NCBI GenBank assembly: GCA_021773075.1
Contig: JAJFKT010000030.1
Span: 1-64,000 of the forward strand
DNA: 64,000 nucleotides
DNA from: Woeseiaceae bacterium
GTDB lineage: Bacteria > Pseudomonadota > Gammaproteobacteria > Steroidobacterales > Woeseiaceae
Direction of reading: 5' to 3'
A model generated the notes under the pieces. That model ran no database searches, was not told the DNA's origin, and worked only from the letters and a program-made list of their open reading frames with translations. The number at the start of each line of letters is the position of its first letter. The stretch's first letter is position 1. Below, in pieces: positions 8,639 to 17,340 of the stretch. A program made the position numbers and the translations under genes.

Positions 8639-10012
8639 TTAGGGGTTGTTAGTTTTGTCAATAGGTGTCGTCGCGCCGGGAAAGAACAGGTCAAGCTCTT
8701 CATTGAGTGCGTCTACATCGCTGCTTTGGTCTTCCTCCAAGGCACGGATTTTGTCGGCGATCTCCGGATTGACCGATAATTGTCCGGAGGAAACTACCGT
8801 CGGAGTTACCAACACGATTGTCTCCGTGTTGGTATTGACTTGCTGGCGGTTGGAGAACAAACGGCCGATGAGCGGTATTTTGCTAATGAGCGGAATACCC
8901 TGTTTGCTTTCGTCAACACGGTTCTTGATCAGGCCGCCGACGAATATTGTCTGGCCGTCCGGCACGATCATGCGTGTTGTGACCTCAGTCGTTGTTTGTG
9001 ACGGGATGCCGGTCAGTGGATCGATAATCCCGGTGCTGACCTCAGGGTTGAGGTCCAACATGATCTGCCCTTCGTCATCGACGCTCGGCGTGACACGCAG
9101 AATCACGCCGGACTCCAGGAATTCAACGCTCTCTGTGGTCACTTGGTTGATCGTTGTCGTTACGGAATAGCCGCGGCGATCACCAATTATCACCGAAGAC
9201 TCGATACCCTCGATAGCCAGCAATTTCGGCGTTGACAGGGTTCGAACTCGCCCTTGGGATGTCAGCGCATTGAGCTTGGCCGCAATTTCCGGTGTATTGT
9301 AGTCAAAGAACAGTCCCGAACTGGCAGAATCACCAAGTCCCTGGGTGCCGAAGCTGCCGGTACCGCCATCGCTGTCGAAGAATTTGCTCCAGTCGAGTCC
9401 GTATGAGTCTTCGTCCGTTAGCGTAATTTCCAATATTTTTGCCTCGATAAGAACCTGCGGCGGACGACTATCGATGCGGGTGACCAGTGCGGCGATTCGA
9501 CGCAGAAATTCGGGAGTATCCTGGACGAGAAATATATTTCGTTCGGCAAATACCGTGATTTCGCCGTACTCCGAAAGATAGGGTTCTAGCAGAGACTGTA
9601 TTTGCTCGGCGCTGACGTACTGCAATTCGAAGCTTCGGACGCGCGTTAGTGAGTCGGGCGCATACTTGCCCGCTTCGTCCCGCTCCACAATGTAGTAGTT
9701 ATCGTCGTAGTACTCGACCGCGAGTCCGGCAGCGTTGGCAATCGAGCGTATCGCGTCGGGGAGCGCCATGTCGTAAAGGCTAAAGGACACTTTTTCATTG
9801 CTATTGGTGGACACGAAGACGTTAATGCGTTGTTCGCGGGAAATCATGTCCATTACATCCGCGAGGTCTGCGTCTTTCATCGTCATACTGACGCGATGCT
9901 CCGATTGCACACTCTGTGCGGAGGCGTTGAGTGCGATCACCGCGCTGAAACCGATGAGACAGGCAATCAGCCTGGTAAGACGTCTCTGTCCGCTCGTTGT
10001 TTCTCTATTCAT
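8639..10012 (-). CDS. mshL: MSHA-type pilus secretin MshL
   Basis: A 457-residue secretin, the outer-membrane channel through which the pilus passes. A signal peptide (LIACLIGFSAVIALNASAQS) is followed by a secretin/TonB short N-terminal domain (MKDADLADVMDMISREQ), an NolW-like domain near residues 120-185 (YVSAEQIQSLLEPYL) and the secretin core (PPQVLIEAKILEITL to PLIGRLFSNRQ, with VPDGQTIFVGGLI). At 457 residues it is shorter than many MshL proteins. The start overlaps the end of the mshK-like gene by eight bases, making it the last gene of the pilus operon. Confidence 0.92.
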   Translation of the reverse strand: MNRETTSGQRRLTRLIACLIGFSAVIALNASAQSVQSEHRVSMTMKDADLADVMDMISREQRINVFVSTNSNEKVSFSLYDMALPDAIRSIANAAGLAVEYYDDNYYIVERDEAGKYAPDSLTRVRSFELQYVSAEQIQSLLEPYLSEYGEITVFAERNIFLVQDTPEFLRRIAALVTRIDSRPPQVLIEAKILEITLTDEDSYGLDWSKFFDSDGGTGSFGTQGLGDSASSGLFFDYNTPEIAAKLNALTSQGRVRTLSTPKLLAIEGIESSVIIGDRRGYSVTTTINQVTTESVEFLESGVILRVTPSVDDEGQIMLDLNPEVSTGIIDPLTGIPSQTTTEVTTRMIVPDGQTIFVGGLIKNRVDESKQGIPLISKIPLIGRLFSNRQQVNTNTETIVLVTPTVVSSGQLSVNPEIADKIRALEEDQSSDVDALNEELDLFFPGATTPIDKTNNP

Positions 10013-10367
10013 TGTTCTCTGCCAGATCTGGTTTGACGTAAATGGTCAATCGACGGCCGTCGCGTGAAAAGACGGCCCGATTTTCGAAAACCTGCAACAG
10101 CGTATAGCCATCGACCTCCTGCCCTGGTCGCAGAATGTGGCCAGCGACGTTCGCAAGTCGCTTGTCGGATGCGACCAGTGTGGCGTGCAAGTCGAGCTCC
10201 AATACGGAGCCGTCAGCCGAAACCAGTGGACGAATTTTCACCGCCGCGATTGAGGGTGGACGGGAGAACGGGTTGTTTTCGAGTTCGTGCGGCGCCTCAG
10301 CGCGCAGGTCGTCGCGGCTCGACAACAGCAGCAGGCCAACCGCCAAAAGTGTGAAAAGGCGCATCAT
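10005..10367 (-). CDS. mshK: MshK-like pilus assembly protein
   Basis: A 120-residue protein with an N-terminal hydrophobic signal (LFTLLAVGLLLLSSRDDLRAEA). The rest holds a short NPFSRPP segment and a beta-rich domain (LHATLVASDKRLANVAGHIL, GYTLLQVFENRAVF) resembling the PilP/MshK group, which connects the inner-membrane PilM/N/O complex to the secretin. Identification relies on position between mshJ and mshL plus this weak pattern. It overlaps mshJ by four bases and mshL by eight. Confidence 0.72.
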   Translation of the reverse strand: MMRLFTLLAVGLLLLSSRDDLRAEAPHELENNPFSRPPSIAAVKIRPLVSADGSVLELDLHATLVASDKRLANVAGHILRPGQEVDGYTLLQVFENRAVFSRDGRRLTIYVKPDLAENNE

Positions 10368-10921
10368 TCGACGGCTCTGTAGGTAGCGAGACTCAAATTC
10401 GCCAACAATCGAGGCTGCTGATCGGCTGCATCCTGCCGCGTGAGCGTATATTCCTTGACGACAACGAAGCCAAGTTCTTCGCGTGCTTCCAGAAGCCAGC
10501 GATAGAGATCTTCGTACTGTCCGGCAAGTTGAACGTTGAACAGCATTTCCTGAAAAATCTGTAAGCGATCGCCAGTGGCGGGGGCGACGCTGACGAGTTC
10601 GATCTCGTTGTTCCAGGAAACGTGCTGCAATCGACCGATAATATAGGCTTCGACTTGCCGGATTGGTAGATTGGCCATGTCTCCCTGTAGCTTGTACTGT
10701 ATCTCGTCATTGGACTCGTGCTGTCGGGCCAGTTGCGCGCTCAGTGAATCGCCGTCCTGAGCGATGGTCTGTAGCGTAGTGACTTCCCGGATAGTCTGCC
10801 GCAGGGAATTCGCGTTCGGCACGACAAACGTTAGTGAAATGAGCGAGAAAGAGACCGCCCCGGCACCCAGAAACAACAATCTGATTTCGCGCAAACTGAT
10901 TTTCGTTAAGATGCTATGCAT
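10364..10921 (-). CDS. mshJ: MshJ, PilO-like inner-membrane alignment protein
   Basis: A 185-residue bitopic membrane protein. One transmembrane helix (LLFLGAGAVSFSLISLTFVV, residues about 15-34) is followed by a coiled coil and a ferredoxin-like PilO domain (WNNEIELVSVAPATGDRLQIFQ, LAGQYEDLYRWLLEAREELGFVVVKEYTL). PilO-type proteins pair with PilN to form the periplasmic alignment subcomplex of type IV pili. It overlaps the PilN-like gene by one base and the mshK-like gene by four. Confidence 0.85.
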   Translation of the reverse strand: MHSILTKISLREIRLLFLGAGAVSFSLISLTFVVPNANSLRQTIREVTTLQTIAQDGDSLSAQLARQHESNDEIQYKLQGDMANLPIRQVEAYIIGRLQHVSWNNEIELVSVAPATGDRLQIFQEMLFNVQLAGQYEDLYRWLLEAREELGFVVVKEYTLTRQDAADQQPRLLANLSLATYRAVE

Positions 10922-11577
10922 TATGACTCCCGAAAGACGCTACTCAACACGACCGTCATATCAAACTCGACAACCCTGCCGTTCGCGTAGTCAGTTTGCG
11001 ACGTCTTCTGAACGTTTACGTCCTTGATGTCTTGCTCATCGAACAACGCCCTGACAAATTTTGACAGCGCCTGGTGATCGCGGGCCTGACCGTGAATCGT
11101 CATGTGCGTTTCCACGAACAGATTCGAGTTGCCTGTGGACCCGCCTTTGTCGTCGACGATAATGAAGTAGCCCGTTTCGACGCCGCGTTGCTGACCGTCG
11201 ATGACGACACCAGCCCGACGAAAACTCCAGTCGGTGAACCACAGGTCGCCGCTGCCGATCGAACGATCGATGATCACGAAAATGTCATTCACTGCAACAC
11301 CGGCCTGCAAGCCCCTGAGTAGCGACCATTGGCGTTCGAACTCTGCATACTGGTCATGGAGCTGTTGTAATTGCGTTTGCTGATTCTGGGTAACAGTATT
11401 TTGGGATAGCAGGTTCGCGATCAGCGATTGTTGCTGTTCAGTTTGCGCCGCCAAAACGAAGCCACCCAGAACCAGGAGCGCATTGGCAAGTAGTGCGGCA
11501 GCAAGGTATTTCGGGACCATCGCTTTCTTTTTCAGCCATTCGCGATAGTCAGTGGGTATCAGATCAATATCAGCCAT
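10921..11577 (-). CDS. PilN-like fimbrial assembly protein (second MshI component)
   Basis: A 218-residue PilN-like protein. It opens with the conserved DLIPTDYREW motif that in PilN binds PilM, then a transmembrane helix (LAAALLANALLVLGGFVLAA), a glutamine-rich coiled coil (about residues 45-80) and a PilN domain. The neighbouring gene encodes the matching PilM-like partner and the next one the PilO-like partner. In MSHA loci this product is often split off from or fused with MshI. The start lies within the end of the PilM-like gene (eight-base overlap). Confidence 0.85.
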   Translation of the reverse strand: MADIDLIPTDYREWLKKKAMVPKYLAAALLANALLVLGGFVLAAQTEQQQSLIANLLSQNTVTQNQQTQLQQLHDQYAEFERQWSLLRGLQAGVAVNDIFVIIDRSIGSGDLWFTDWSFRRAGVVIDGQQRGVETGYFIIVDDKGGSTGNSNLFVETHMTIHGQARDHQALSKFVRALFDEQDIKDVNVQKTSQTDYANGRVVEFDMTVVLSSVFRES

Positions 11578-12718
11578 GTTCTTGCATCCCCCTCAATGCA
11601 GCGCCGGTTGCGACAACGATCTCTGGTGTTGTAGCGCTAGGGCTTATAGATTCGTCCGACGCGTTACGAAACGATGCTAGTGGATCCGAAATTTTAGAGA
11701 CCTGCGTGCCGGTTAACGAACTCAGTAGAGCGCCTGAACCGGGCCAGCGCGCGATACTGCCGAGCAAATAGATCTGCCCAACAGCACCGCCGCGCGTTTC
11801 AGCTGCGGCGTAGAGGCAGACGCGCTTTATCTCCTCGACGATTTGCATGAACTGCGGTTTTAGGATCTCGGACATCGTCGCAATCAGTCCGCTTTCTTCG
11901 ATGGCGGATTCCACCGCGGTGCCATCGACACGTGGCGGTATGTCTGATCGAACACCCGTCTTTACAACAAGATCACGTGCCAGTGCCTCGTTCATGTCGA
12001 GGGTATCGGCAACCTGTCGAATCAGGCTGCTTTCGCCGAAAGCAACCTCCTGATCAAACAAGACGTCGCTGCCGGAAATCAGTGTTAGGTAGCTCGCGCG
12101 ACGACCGGAATTTATGACGAGGCAGTTACCGCTACCGCTCTGAAGTGACAATGCGCCAACCAGCCGGCTGATCGCGACTGGGCCGATTTCAAGCGCTTGT
12201 ACGTCAAGGCCTGCCCCTCGGGCAAGTTCCAGTAACTCGATAACGGGTTGGCGTTCGCTGACCGCGACCAGCGCGAGACGCTCATCACCTTTCGAGCGAT
12301 TCCTGACGGGGAGGTAGTCGATGACGTAGTCGCTTAGATCGCCATCGAGACGTTTATTCATGGCGCCGACAATGGCGGCTGCTTCCCGCCCCTCTCCTGC
12401 AGACGACTGGTAGTTGACGGACATCGTTCGAAACATGCCCGAGGGAATTGCGATGACCGCTTTACGCCCGTGGAAGTCGCCGCTGCCAAGCGCGCGTTTG
12501 AAGAGTGTGCGAAATAGCATCCGGCTCTTAAGAATGTCTTGCCTCGGGCCATCGAACGTGACCGATGCCCGCGCCCGCACCGATGGGCGTTGCCCAGAAT
12601 CGGCTTGTAGCTGCACTAGGTGTAGCGATTCGAGCGAGAAATCGATACCGATCGGCCCAGTCTGCCGCACAGCGACTCTCGGGCGCAGCAGTGCCGCCGT
12701 TTTGGCGAGGAGGCTCAT
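11570..12718 (-). CDS. mshI: MshI, PilM-like actin-fold pilus protein
   Basis: A 382-residue cytoplasmic protein of the PilM/MshI group. Actin-like ATPase folds are indicated by IGIDFSLESLHLVQLQ near the start, NCLVINSGRRASYLTLISG in the middle and GGAVGQIYLLGSIARWPG near the end. It would dock to the PilN-like N-terminus on the inner membrane. It overlaps the upstream GGDEF gene by four bases, an unusual arrangement that couples a diguanylate cyclase to pilus basal-complex genes. Confidence 0.87.
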   Translation of the reverse strand: MSLLAKTAALLRPRVAVRQTGPIGIDFSLESLHLVQLQADSGQRPSVRARASVTFDGPRQDILKSRMLFRTLFKRALGSGDFHGRKAVIAIPSGMFRTMSVNYQSSAGEGREAAAIVGAMNKRLDGDLSDYVIDYLPVRNRSKGDERLALVAVSERQPVIELLELARGAGLDVQALEIGPVAISRLVGALSLQSGSGNCLVINSGRRASYLTLISGSDVLFDQEVAFGESSLIRQVADTLDMNEALARDLVVKTGVRSDIPPRVDGTAVESAIEESGLIATMSEILKPQFMQIVEEIKRVCLYAAAETRGGAVGQIYLLGSIARWPGSGALLSSLTGTQVSKISDPLASFRNASDESISPSATTPEIVVATGAALRGMQEHG

Positions 12719-13872
12719 AGCTTCCAGGTTCCGGTGTGCGTGAGATGGCCCACCGCGAGCGGCGCGGAAGTGCGCTGTTGTTTCGCGGCATACAGTGCTT
12801 GATCAGCGCTTCGATACAGCGTGTCCAAATCCGCGAGTTGTCCAGGCTCGGTTGTTGCAAATCCCGCGCTTAACGTCACCGTATGGTGGCCGGTGAGTTC
12901 GGCAACGACGGCATCTCGCTGCATCTGGGATATCGCAGTATTGACGATTGCGTCGAGCTCATCACCGCAATACGCGACCAGAAATTCATCACCACCGAGT
13001 CGTACGAGCCGACCGTGCTCGCCGAGCAGACGTATGAACGTCTTTGCGACGACAACTAGAACACGATCACCAACCTGGTGGCCGAACTCATCATTGACAC
13101 TCTTGAAGTCGTCAATATCGATAACCGCAAGGTAAACACGCTGCTTTTGTCGCAAGCAGCCGTTCGCGAACTCACTGAAGTGTTCATCGAGGTAGCGACG
13201 ATTCCACGCGCCAGTCAGATGATCCTGCATCGACAGCAGCTGCATGGTGTTATGCGCCTGTTCAAGTTCAAAGCGTGCTCGGATATCGTGCTTACGAATT
13301 CTTGTATTGCGTGCCGTGACGACAGCAACGACGATCGCCGCCCCGCCAGTCAATAGCTGGAATATCAGCAGTGACCCAGCTGTGAAACGGCCGGGTACGC
13401 TGTGTAAGGACAATGTCAGAAGAATGTAAGTGAGTCCGACAACGATGGTTGTTTCGCGAAGCGCCCAGGGAACCAATGGCACGGCAACGACCAACATGAC
13501 GACAGCGGCCATCATGCCGATACTCAGAACGCCGGAGCGATGTGCCAGCGTCGCGATGGACAGTGCCGCTACGATCAGCAATACCATGCCTAGCGCGTGC
13601 AAGGATTGTATGTCTTTGACGAACCGCGCCGAAATGCCGATGTGCAGTGACAGCACTGCGAGCACCAGACAGGTGTAGAGAACCAGTGGGTTGACAGCGA
13701 GCGCAAAGGAGATTGCCGCGATACAGAGCAGCATCGCTAGCATAAGATTGGCCAGCGCCTGTACGCCGGCACGAGTGTCCTTGCACAGCGTTGCTTCAGC
13801 GTATCCTGTCAGTTGCGGATCGCCAAAGTGGGTTGCGGACCATATGTCGTGTAGATACGTCGAAATCGCCAA
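12715..13872 (-). CDS. Membrane diguanylate cyclase (GGDEF)
   Basis: A 385-residue protein with about five to six transmembrane helices (residues about 35-185) and a C-terminal GGDEF domain (DHLTGAWNRRYLDEHF, IDIDDFKSVNDEFGHQVGD, RLGGDEF). The active-site GGDEF is intact, so c-di-GMP synthesis is expected. The position of the usual inhibitory RxxD motif reads GEHG, so product inhibition at that site is probably absent. No recognised periplasmic sensor is visible; the membrane part may be the sensor. It lies inside the pilus gene run, upstream of mshI and 114 bases after the large LamG minor-pilin gene. Confidence 0.92.
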   Translation of the reverse strand: MAISTYLHDIWSATHFGDPQLTGYAEATLCKDTRAGVQALANLMLAMLLCIAAISFALAVNPLVLYTCLVLAVLSLHIGISARFVKDIQSLHALGMVLLIVAALSIATLAHRSGVLSIGMMAAVVMLVVAVPLVPWALRETTIVVGLTYILLTLSLHSVPGRFTAGSLLIFQLLTGGAAIVVAVVTARNTRIRKHDIRARFELEQAHNTMQLLSMQDHLTGAWNRRYLDEHFSEFANGCLRQKQRVYLAVIDIDDFKSVNDEFGHQVGDRVLVVVAKTFIRLLGEHGRLVRLGGDEFLVAYCGDELDAIVNTAISQMQRDAVVAELTGHHTVTLSAGFATTEPGQLADLDTLYRSADQALYAAKQQRTSAPLAVGHLTHTGTWKL

Positions 13873-13986
13873 AATTAAGTCTCTTGGAAAGCGTTCTTTG
13901 TCCCTATATAGAACGGCTGGAACGGGCGATTCTTTAGCGTTTGGTTGATTTTTGTGAACTGGTAACGGGCGCGGTTGCCGGTGCCG

Positions 13987-16900
13987 TCACGGTTCGCATG
14001 AGATCTCGATATTGTCGAAGAATACGATGTCGGAATTGCCCATCGTTGACGATGTCTTGAAGCGTATTTTTGTGCTTGTCGAGATGAAGTCGCTGATGTC
14101 TTGATGGTCACTCTTGTATTCGGTGTCGGTTCCGGAGCCCTCAATACGGGCGATCTCCGTCCAGTTATCGCCATCGCTGGACACTTCGATGCTGACGTAG
14201 TCGCCTGCCGTATCGAGCCCATTGCGTCGGTAGTCGAAGTGTAACTCTGCCTTATCTGCATCGCTCAGGTCGGCTTCTCGCTCGACGCCTTCGCCGCCAT
14301 TGTTATTGTCCTGCAGGCGAAGCTGGAACTCACTTAAATCGCGGACAACCTGTTCATCACCGCTGAGCGGTCCGTCGCTTTCACCGACCTCAATCCAGTC
14401 GCCGCTCCAGCTTAGAGTGCCGTCATCGCCGCTGAATGTCTGGGCATTGAAGTCGTCGCGGAATGATCCATCACAGGCTGTGTCGCGGCCGCCGCCGGCG
14501 GCCTTTGCGCCCAACGCGGCGATCGTTGTCGCACTGAGGGCCTGATCGTAGATCCTCACGTCATCGAGCAAACCATCCCAATATTCGCCATCAATGGAAC
14601 CGCCGATCCAGACCGGGGCGGTCGGTGTGGCAGGATCGAACGTCAATTTGCCCTCGTGAACCAGCACGCCGTTGACGTAGAGACTGGTGTCGTCCGTGGT
14701 GCCGTCGAAACTCGCTGCGAGGTGATACCAGGTATCCTCGTCGAGGCTGAGGCTGGACGTTGCGACTTCACGAAAAAAGCCGCCAGACCAGAAGCCGAAT
14801 ACCAACTCACCCTGCCACGTGCCGAACCAGTAGTTGGAACCGCTATCACCAACGTCCCGGCTGAGCACGGTTTGATAACTGGAACCGAAGCTCGAGGCAT
14901 TGACCCACGCAGTGAATGTCATCTGTGCGTTCAACGCGAGGTCGCCGCTGTGAGGTACGTCGACGTAATCGTTGCTACCACTAAACATCAGGCCGCCATC
15001 GATTTGCCCGGCCGCCCAGCTCGGTTCATCGACGAGCGTTCCATCGTGCCCACCGATCGAATCCTGCGCGATCGAACCGCTGCCATCGTCAAGCTTCCAG
15101 TGAGCGAGGAGGCCATCAGATCCGCCTCCCGCCCCGGCGGCCCACTCGACGGCGCGGTGTAGCAGCGTGCGCCCGTTACTGTTCAGCGAATTCGGATCGA
15201 AGCCGCTACCCGCCCACGGGTACTGCACTCGCCGGCCAGCCGATGTTCGGCCAGCGGACGTGGTCGCGCCAAGCTCCAACGCGGCCAATGAAATGCCGGA
15301 AGACGAACGCGCTAGCGGTAACAGATCGGGCGCGACAGTGCTGGAGAGGTGGGCCAGTTCCTCGAAACCCAATGACGTCGGTAACGCCCCGTTCGAGAAA
15401 GGTGAGGTGATGTAGTGTGGATAGCCGATAATTATGGAGTTGCTCTTACTAGAGCCGCCAATTTGGCCAATGCCGAACGTCTCGGTCATTTCGGCCTTCG
15501 CATTGACCACGCCGATCGGGGTGGTCGATAGTTTTGAACCCAGACGTCTTGAATCGACGTCACTGGAGACGAACGCAACATCGTTATCGGCCGTGACGGT
15601 GTCGAATTCTCCCTGATTGGCATCATCGTCTATGACTTGTACGGTGTAACCCCGACCTTCGAAAAGCACCCGGTAGGATGTTTCTGCGTTTGTCAGGCTG
15701 GATGGGCTGGCGACGACAAACAGCAGCCGATTACCGCCGGCAGGCCGAATTGCCAACTCAGCAATATCTGCCGATTCTAGAACCTGGTCGTAAATTCGCA
15801 CGTCGTCGATCTGTCCAATCCAGAACTTGCTGCCCTCCCAGTTTGTCGCGATGTACAGCGGCGTGCCGCTCGGTGTGAGCGTCGCGGTTGTGGATTGATC
15901 CAGTACTTGTTCGCCGTCGACGTGAATTAGCAAGCGATTGGCATCATCGTCAAAGCTTACGGCGATGTGATACCAAGCGTCGGCATTGAAGATGTTTGGC
16001 GGAGAGAAAAACTGGCCGCCGACGCCGACCCACAGTTTGCCCGCTTGAATCGAGACCCAGAAGTTGCCGTTGGAACCATTCTGTTCATTGCTTATCACCC
16101 GGTACGAACCCGATAAAGATGGCGCTTCGTTGCGTATCCAGGCGGCTACAGTAAATTTCGAAGTGAGATTTAGATTGTCACTATTCGGCACGTCGACATA
16201 GTCGTTACTACCATCGAAATCCAGTGCACCGCCGTGTTGACCGCTGCCCCACACCGGGCCGTTGACCAGCGTGCCGTCATGTCCACCTACGGAGTCAACT
16301 GCAACAGAGCCGCCACCGTCGTCAAATTTCCAATGTGCGATCGGCAGGGGGGTGGTTGCAGCACTGCTACAGACTTCGCCGCATTCGCACGCGTACGCAA
16401 CGGTGAGCTTCGGGCGCTGGGCCGCGGCTCCGTCGCTGCTGGTGAAGAAAATCTTTTGCACATTGCCGGCGGATGCACGCAACAATAGGCCTTCGTTGCT
16501 AGCCGTGCCGGAAACCCAGTCCTGTGCGGTCGGCGTCAGGTCCCACTGGTACCAGGCAGGGGTAAGTGTCTTGATCGTAGTGGAATCGAGCGGCAATGCT
16601 ACGAAGTCACCACCCGCGCTGGCCCAGTTCGTTTGCCCGTTATACGAATTGTAGGTGGCGCCCGCGCCGGCGGGTGGCGCCTGGCCATCTTTGTCACCTT
16701 CGACCCAGGCTTGCGTGAGGCGATGCAGGTCGATGACCCCGGTATCGACGGCGACACCGCCCTCGAGCCACAACTCCAGCGATGCCGACAGAATCTCAGC
16801 GCCGCTCGGGATGCCTGACAGATCAAACTGCAACAAGCTGGCCTCTTCGCCACTGGAGTTGTTGATTTTTAGAATGGCCGATGCACCAAAGTTATTTGAG

Positions 16901-17340
16901 TCGTTGGCGCCGTCCCGAATGTAACTGTCCGTGCCGCTGGCTCCTGGCTGGAATGTGGTCGTGGTTTGCGGCTGATAGACGTGCACCGTGTCATTGCGCA
17001 GCGTGAATTGCGCGCCGTCTTGTGACAAGCCGAAGGCGCTGATGGCAACCGGAGAATTATCACTCGGGTTAATGGCAACGCTGTAACTGCCGCTACCGAA
17101 TGTCGTTGTCGGAATACTGCCATAGGCCGTGCAGCTCGAGTTTTGTGCCAGCTGCAGTCTGGCGTGCGCCATTCCGGCCTCCGCGAGGTAGCGAAGTTGA
17201 TCACGCTGCCGCTCGCCAGCGCTGGTCGCAGTTTCGCTGACCGATTGATAGCTAATCGCGACTGCGATCACCGCAACCAATGTGATGGCGACGACAACGG
17301 TCATCAACACGAAGCCGCGTTGTTTCGCCCGGATGATCAT
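13987..17340 (-). CDS. Giant minor pilin-like LamG protein (MshP/MshQ-type fusion)
   Basis: A 1117-residue protein. It begins with a type III prepilin signal and helix (QRGFVLMTVVVAITLVAVIA); position 5 after the cleavage site is Thr instead of Glu, as in PilX/MshP-type proteins. Then follow a DNRLRE-like domain (about 135-320), a LamG/concanavalin-type domain (about 335-530, HWKFDDGGGS...), an alpha-beta domain of unknown type (about 540-745), a second LamG domain (about 750-940, starting HWKLDDGSGS) and a C-terminal MAM-like sandwich. In canonical MSHA loci mshP and the large mshQ are separate, so this looks like a fusion. A tip adhesin or pilus-attached binding protein is inferred. Confidence 0.8.
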   Translation of the reverse strand: MIIRAKQRGFVLMTVVVAITLVAVIAVAISYQSVSETATSAGERQRDQLRYLAEAGMAHARLQLAQNSSCTAYGSIPTTTFGSGSYSVAINPSDNSPVAISAFGLSQDGAQFTLRNDTVHVYQPQTTTTFQPGASGTDSYIRDGANDSNNFGASAILKINNSSGEEASLLQFDLSGIPSGAEILSASLELWLEGGVAVDTGVIDLHRLTQAWVEGDKDGQAPPAGAGATYNSYNGQTNWASAGGDFVALPLDSTTIKTLTPAWYQWDLTPTAQDWVSGTASNEGLLLRASAGNVQKIFFTSSDGAAAQRPKLTVAYACECGEVCSSAATTPLPIAHWKFDDGGGSVAVDSVGGHDGTLVNGPVWGSGQHGGALDFDGSNDYVDVPNSDNLNLTSKFTVAAWIRNEAPSLSGSYRVISNEQNGSNGNFWVSIQAGKLWVGVGGQFFSPPNIFNADAWYHIAVSFDDDANRLLIHVDGEQVLDQSTTATLTPSGTPLYIATNWEGSKFWIGQIDDVRIYDQVLESADIAELAIRPAGGNRLLFVVASPSSLTNAETSYRVLFEGRGYTVQVIDDDANQGEFDTVTADNDVAFVSSDVDSRRLGSKLSTTPIGVVNAKAEMTETFGIGQIGGSSKSNSIIIGYPHYITSPFSNGALPTSLGFEELAHLSSTVAPDLLPLARSSSGISLAALELGATTSAGRTSAGRRVQYPWAGSGFDPNSLNSNGRTLLHRAVEWAAGAGGGSDGLLAHWKLDDGSGSIAQDSIGGHDGTLVDEPSWAAGQIDGGLMFSGSNDYVDVPHSGDLALNAQMTFTAWVNASSFGSSYQTVLSRDVGDSGSNYWFGTWQGELVFGFWSGGFFREVATSSLSLDEDTWYHLAASFDGTTDDTSLYVNGVLVHEGKLTFDPATPTAPVWIGGSIDGEYWDGLLDDVRIYDQALSATTIAALGAKAAGGGRDTACDGSFRDDFNAQTFSGDDGTLSWSGDWIEVGESDGPLSGDEQVVRDLSEFQLRLQDNNNGGEGVEREADLSDADKAELHFDYRRNGLDTAGDYVSIEVSSDGDNWTEIARIEGSGTDTEYKSDHQDISDFISTSTKIRFKTSSTMGNSDIVFFDNIEISCEP

